Shown here in pieces: positions 49,979 through 54,051 of a DNA stretch of 54,051 nucleotides. Made by a program: the position numbers and the translations under genes. Source of the DNA: Balneolaceae bacterium (GTDB lineage Bacteria > Bacteroidota > Rhodothermia > Balneolales > Balneolaceae); assembly GCA_007123715.1 (NCBI GenBank), contig SKKO01000157.1:1-54051 (forward strand). The letters are read 5' to 3'. Each line of letters opens with the position of its first letter. Positions within the stretch are counted from its first letter, which is position 1. The notes under the pieces are model-generated. The model made no database searches. It saw only the letters and a program-made list of their open reading frames with translations, and had not been told where the DNA came from.

Positions 49979-50953
49979 TCATCTTGAAGGCGTGAACAAC
50001 TCCACTTTGTTATCCACTGGCTGTATTGTTCTAAGGTACTCGTAAATTGCACCCAGGTCTTCCTCTTCCATACCGGCATACATTGTCCAGGGCATGAATG
50101 TTTGAAACTGTCCTGGTTGAACTTCATGTGGCACATAAGAGGTATCTGCATACATTTTGAAGCGGGTAATGAACTGTTCCCTTGTCCAGTTACCGATTCC
50201 TGTTTCATGGGGTGTCAGGTTCGCTGAACGGGCGATGGATCCATCTGCATTGGGGTACTCGTTGCCACCCGCAAAGGGTTCACCCACAAATTCCCCCCTC
50301 TCCATTCGAGTATGGCAGTCGGTACATGCAGCCGCGGTAATCAGATAACGGCCGTAACGAATTTCATCACTTTTATCCGGCCTTTGTTGCAGATTTGGTT
50401 TAACCGGTAAAGTATTTATCAATATGCTTATGGGAAAATCTGACTTTGATGAGGGCAATTCGTTTTCTACAGGTTCCAGACTGCGCAGATAAGCAATCAC
50501 TGCAAAGATATCCTCCTCATCGAGTTGCGAATAGTGCGGATAGGGCATAATCGGAAACAGGGCAGTACCCTCTTTGGAAACTCCTGACACTATGGCCCTG
50601 AAAATTTCACCATCGGTCCAATCACCCAATGCAGCCGGTGTTATATTTCTTGAAACATAACTTCCCGGAGCCCCGATTTTTTGATCAAAAACTTTACCGC
50701 CCGCACCAAGGGTTTCCGGTATTGGAGGGCCTGAAAACCGGCTGAAGTCTCTCACGGCATGGCAATCCATACACAGCATCACATGATTTGCCAGGTACCG
50801 GCCTCTCTCCACTTTGGCTTCTGTGATTTCTATCCGAATATCCGGTGCAGGACCAACATTGGGAAGCATAAGCTTTATATATCCTGCCACTATTGCAACG
50901 ATAGCGATAAAAAATGCAATGATATATAAGAAAAGTCGAAAGAAACGTTTCAT
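49979..50953 (-). CDS. Diheme c-type cytochrome
   Basis: Two CxxCH motifs (CMDCH, CTDCH), N-terminal TM anchor. Confidence 0.88.
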   Translation of the reverse strand: MKRFFRLFLYIIAFFIAIVAIVAGYIKLMLPNVGPAPDIRIEITEAKVERGRYLANHVMLCMDCHAVRDFSRFSGPPIPETLGAGGKVFDQKIGAPGSYVSRNITPAALGDWTDGEIFRAIVSGVSKEGTALFPIMPYPHYSQLDEEDIFAVIAYLRSLEPVENELPSSKSDFPISILINTLPVKPNLQQRPDKSDEIRYGRYLITAAACTDCHTRMERGEFVGEPFAGGNEYPNADGSIARSANLTPHETGIGNWTREQFITRFKMYADTSYVPHEVQPGQFQTFMPWTMYAGMEEEDLGAIYEYLRTIQPVDNKVELFTPSR

Positions 50954-51250
50954 TATTTCTATGTTTTAAAGTATATGATTTATTATTACACAATCCCGGT
51001 TACCGCCTCAAAACTATTCTTTCACTTCTATAGGCAGAATTTTATTTTGAAGTGTATTTTTTATCTGTAATACAGAAAAAAAAGATTGATGGTCTCATAT
51101 GATTATTAATTTTTTCCCTTTATCCAATTTTCAATTTTGTTACATTCTAATCACGAAAAAAAATGATTATTAAGCAGTAATTAAGATTTATTATCTAAGA
51201 TTCTTTTTTGATAATTGCTTAATGGCATGGTTATACAACTTCAGTGAGTT

Positions 51251-51805
51251 ATGCATACTCCCACATTATTGATTCAGAAATTTTCGCAAGGTGACAGCGC
51301 TGCACTAAATCAGCTGTTTGAAATGGTGTATGATGAGTTACATACAATGGCAAAAAAACAGCGCAGCCGCTGGAATGGCATTGAAACACTGAACACAGTT
51401 GCACTTATTCATGAAACTTATTTGAAGCTTTGGAAAAATCAACCGAATCATATCGAAAACAGGCGTCATTTTTTTGCAATTGCAGCAAAAGCAATGCGGC
51501 AGATTCTGATCAATTATGCTGAAAAACGTACTGCACAAAAGCGGGGTGGTGATGTGACACCTATAACGGCTGAGGATCTTGAGCTTGTTGAAGATGATTA
51601 TGCGGCCCAAGAATTACTTGAATTGCACGCCACCCTGAACCGTCTCGAAAAAAAGAATGAGAGGCAGAGTAAAGTATTTGAGTGCCGTTTTTTTGGCGGG
51701 ATGACAGTTGATGATACTGCTTATGTTCTTAACATTTCACCTGCAACCGTAAAACGGGATTGGCAGGCGGCCTGTAACTGGATATACGGAGAACTAAACA
51801 AATGA
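51251..51805 (+). CDS. ECF-type sigma factor (kinase-linked type)
   Basis: HTPTLLIQKFSQGDSAALNQLFEMVYDELHTMAKKQR, NTVALIHETYLKLW, CRFFGGMTVDDTAYVLNISPATVKRDWQAACNWIYGEL. Confidence 0.9.
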   Translation: MHTPTLLIQKFSQGDSAALNQLFEMVYDELHTMAKKQRSRWNGIETLNTVALIHETYLKLWKNQPNHIENRRHFFAIAAKAMRQILINYAEKRTAQKRGGDVTPITAEDLELVEDDYAAQELLELHATLNRLEKKNERQSKVFECRFFGGMTVDDTAYVLNISPATVKRDWQAACNWIYGELNK

Positions 51806-51891
51806 GCTTATTATCTTTTTTTTCCCGTAATGATCTAAAAACATATTACTGTTTTATATTCTTACTATTGATCACCCGCTATACAAATTGA
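51802..51891 (+). CDS. Micro-ORF (29 aa, hydrophobic) between ECF sigma and kinase
   Basis: MSLLSFFSRNDLKTYYCFIFLLLITRYTN*; start overlaps ECF stop (ATGA), stop overlaps kinase TTG (TTGA). Confidence 0.35.
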   Translation: MSLLSFFSRNDLKTYYCFIFLLLITRYTN

Positions 51892-54051
51892 ATTCCGGAA
51901 AGAGACATACTGCTAAAGAACTTGCCGAAAAGTTGCTTGATTATCCCGAAAATGACTGGGATACCCTGATCAATCAATGGTGTAACGGGAATCACCTATT
52001 ACAGGCAGAATTGGAAAACCTGGCGAATCTAAACCGGAATGCGAGAAATTTTGTTGAGGAATTCCAAAAACGTATTTACAGGCTTACCAAATCTACTCTG
52101 GATCCTGGAACAAACGATTCCAGGGATATTGGGGGGTATAAACTGATCCGAAAAATCGGCACCGGTGGTAGTGCAACAGTCTATCTCGCAGAAAATTCCA
52201 GCGGGGAAAAAGGCGCACTTAAACTGCTCCGGGGAATGACGGCCGATGAACACTCACAACGGCGTTTTGAAGCGGAACGCCATATTCTTGCAAAGCTGTA
52301 CCATCCGAATATAGCCCGATTAATCGAGGGCGGTATAACAGAGGCAGGCGAACCCTATGTTATTATGGAGTACGTAGAAGGAGTACCGATCGATGTGTGG
52401 TGCGATTTGAATAAACTTGGGATAAATGAGCGCATTAGGCTGTTCCAAAAGGTATGTAGTACTGTACACTTTGCGCATCAAAATCTTGTAGTGCACCGCG
52501 ATATTAAACCGGAGCATATTCTGATTGACCCAAATGGAAATGTAAAACTTATCGATTTCGGAATTGCAAAGCTTTTGGAACCCGGAAATCCTGAACTTGC
52601 TACAATCCACACGCGTACCGGAATGCGAATTATGACCCCGGAATTTGCCAGTCCTGAACAGGTTCGCGGAGAAACTATTACTACATCCTCTGATGTTTAT
52701 TCTCTTGGTGTTCTTCTGTATTTACTATTAACAGGAATGAAACCTTACCGGCTCAGCACTACTTCAATGCTGGACATTGAACGTGTTGTGTGCGAATTGG
52801 ATCCTCCAAGGCCTAGTGAAGCAATTTCAGAAGGAATGGTACTTACAACCGCCGGGACTACCAGGCTTTCTTACGATTCTCATGAGGCAGCAAAACGACG
52901 CGGCTTGGAACCGGCCCGGCTTGCAAAGCTGCTAAGCGGAGACCTGGACCGCATCATTATGATGGCCATGTGGAAAGAACCCCACAGGCGTTATTCATCG
53001 GCTTTGGCATTTTCGGAAGATTTGGAAAATTTCTTGTCTGGCGAACCCGTCGCGGCACGTGCACCGACAATACGGTATCGTGTAAGGAAGTTTGTCTACC
53101 GCCATAAATTGTCGGTTGCTGCAGCTGCCTTTGCGATACTCGCTTTAACCGGCGGTCTCATCGGTACCCTTTGGCAAGCGAGGCAGGCACAATTACATGC
53201 TGAACAGGCTGAATTACAGGCACAGCGTGCCGAACAGGTAGCTGCTTTTCTTGTTGAATTATTTGAGGAATCTGACCCTACAAAAGCCAACGACGGGTCT
53301 AAAACGGCACGCGAAATGCTCGACCAGGGTTTTGAAAAAGTACAGACCGAACTGGCCGGCCAACCGGCAATACAGGCTCAGATGCTTGGAATAATTGGGA
53401 AAGTTTACCAAAATCTTGGATTATATGATGAAGCTTTTTCTGCGCTTGAGAAAGCAGTAGATGGTTTCAGAAATGCCGGAGAAAGATCGCCAGAATATGT
53501 GAGTTCACTGCTTGAACTTGCAAACCTTGAATACCGAATGGGCCTTCTTCACAAAGCTGAAATTACCACCCTGGAAGTTTTGCAAATCAATATGGAATTT
53601 TACGGGCCTGAACATCCGGAAGTTGCAAGCGTTCTAAACACGCTTGCAATCATATATGAAGGAAAAGGTGATATCGAGAAAGCCAAAAACACAATTCGTC
53701 AGGCATTGGATATACGCCGTAAGGAACCCGAACCGGGAAGTAATCTTGCAGCTAACCTAAATAATCTCGCCATTATGCTGCACCGTACCGGAGAATTGGA
53801 TGAATCCGCAGAATTGTTTGAAGAAGCCATTACTGTTGTAGAATATATATGGGGAGATATTCATCCCTATATGGCATTTACACTGAACGGGTATTCTGGT
53901 GTTCACCAGCTTAGGGGTGATTATGAACTGGCTGAGGAATTTATGCGCCGGGCTTTGGAAATCGGACAAGCCGTTTTTCCTGAAGAACATCCCTTTATCG
54001 CTGTAGTTCTTCACAACCTGGGAAAATTATTTGAAGAAACCGACAACTTTT
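51888..54051 (+). CDS. Ser/Thr protein kinase with TM and C-terminal TPR repeats, truncated by window edge (TTG start)
   Basis: Open frame by hand translation: GGYKLIRKIGTGGSATVYLAE, VVHRDIKPEHILID, VKLIDFGIAKLL, MTPEFASPEQVRGE, TM KLSVAAAAFAILALTGGLIGTLW, then TPRs. Not in the ORF track because no stop lies inside the window. Confidence 0.88.
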   Translation, partial: MNSGKRHTAKELAEKLLDYPENDWDTLINQWCNGNHLLQAELENLANLNRNARNFVEEFQKRIYRLTKSTLDPGTNDSRDIGGYKLIRKIGTGGSATVYLAENSSGEKGALKLLRGMTADEHSQRRFEAERHILAKLYHPNIARLIEGGITEAGEPYVIMEYVEGVPIDVWCDLNKLGINERIRLFQKVCSTVHFAHQNLVVHRDIKPEHILIDPNGNVKLIDFGIAKLLEPGNPELATIHTRTGMRIMTPEFASPEQVRGETITTSSDVYSLGVLLYLLLTGMKPYRLSTTSMLDIERVVCELDPPRPSEAISEGMVLTTAGTTRLSYDSHEAAKRRGLEPARLAKLLSGDLDRIIMMAMWKEPHRRYSSALAFSEDLENFLSGEPVAARAPTIRYRVRKFVYRHKLSVAAAAFAILALTGGLIGTLWQARQAQLHAEQAELQAQRAEQVAAFLVELFEESDPTKANDGSKTAREMLDQGFEKVQTELAGQPAIQAQMLGIIGKVYQNLGLYDEAFSALEKAVDGFRNAGERSPEYVSSLLELANLEYRMGLLHKAEITTLEVLQINMEFYGPEHPEVASVLNTLAIIYEGKGDIEKAKNTIRQALDIRRKEPEPGSNLAANLNNLAIMLHRTGELDESAELFEEAITVVEYIWGDIHPYMAFTLNGYSGVHQLRGDYELAEEFMRRALEIGQAVFPEEHPFIAVVLHNLGKLFEETDNF

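Overview
This 54 kb bacterial window is almost entirely protein-coding. Gene content (GWxTD protein, TonB-type energy transducer, DUF1015-serC, PorW/SprE-like TPR lipoprotein) suggests a Balneolota/Rhodothermota or wider Bacteroidota-group chromosome; this taxonomy is an inference. Most genes are housekeeping or metabolic: pyrD, pyk, Fe/Mn SOD, sthA-like, aspS, proS, NAD(P)HX repair, serC, rlpA-like, crtI-like, a CzcA-type RND efflux operon, one tRNA-Met(CAT), and an Rrf2-PFOR-DHOD-like-ferredoxin-KorAB cluster. No rRNA, CRISPR array or intact transposase was seen. The items most worth a second look are: (1) an ECF sigma factor and a TPR Ser/Thr kinase joined by a 29-aa hydrophobic micro-ORF through ATGA and TTGA overlaps (the kinase runs off the window and is missing from the ORF track); (2) a DUF2281/PIN toxin-antitoxin pair in which each gene is cut by one in-frame TAA; (3) a LuxR-type regulator whose phospho-acceptor Asp is Ser; (4) a DHOD-fold protein without the canonical active-site motif inside the PFOR/KGOR cluster; (5) a three-domain CE15-like / alpha-beta hydrolase / amidohydrolase fusion whose middle hydrolase has GYAMGG in place of GYSMGG; (6) small dispersed intergenic repeats, one copy apparently interrupted by a 58-bp hairpin-capped element; (7) an intergenic region with 8-bp tandem arrays and a duplicated 31-bp palindromic element. 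All homology calls are by eye; no database searches were run.
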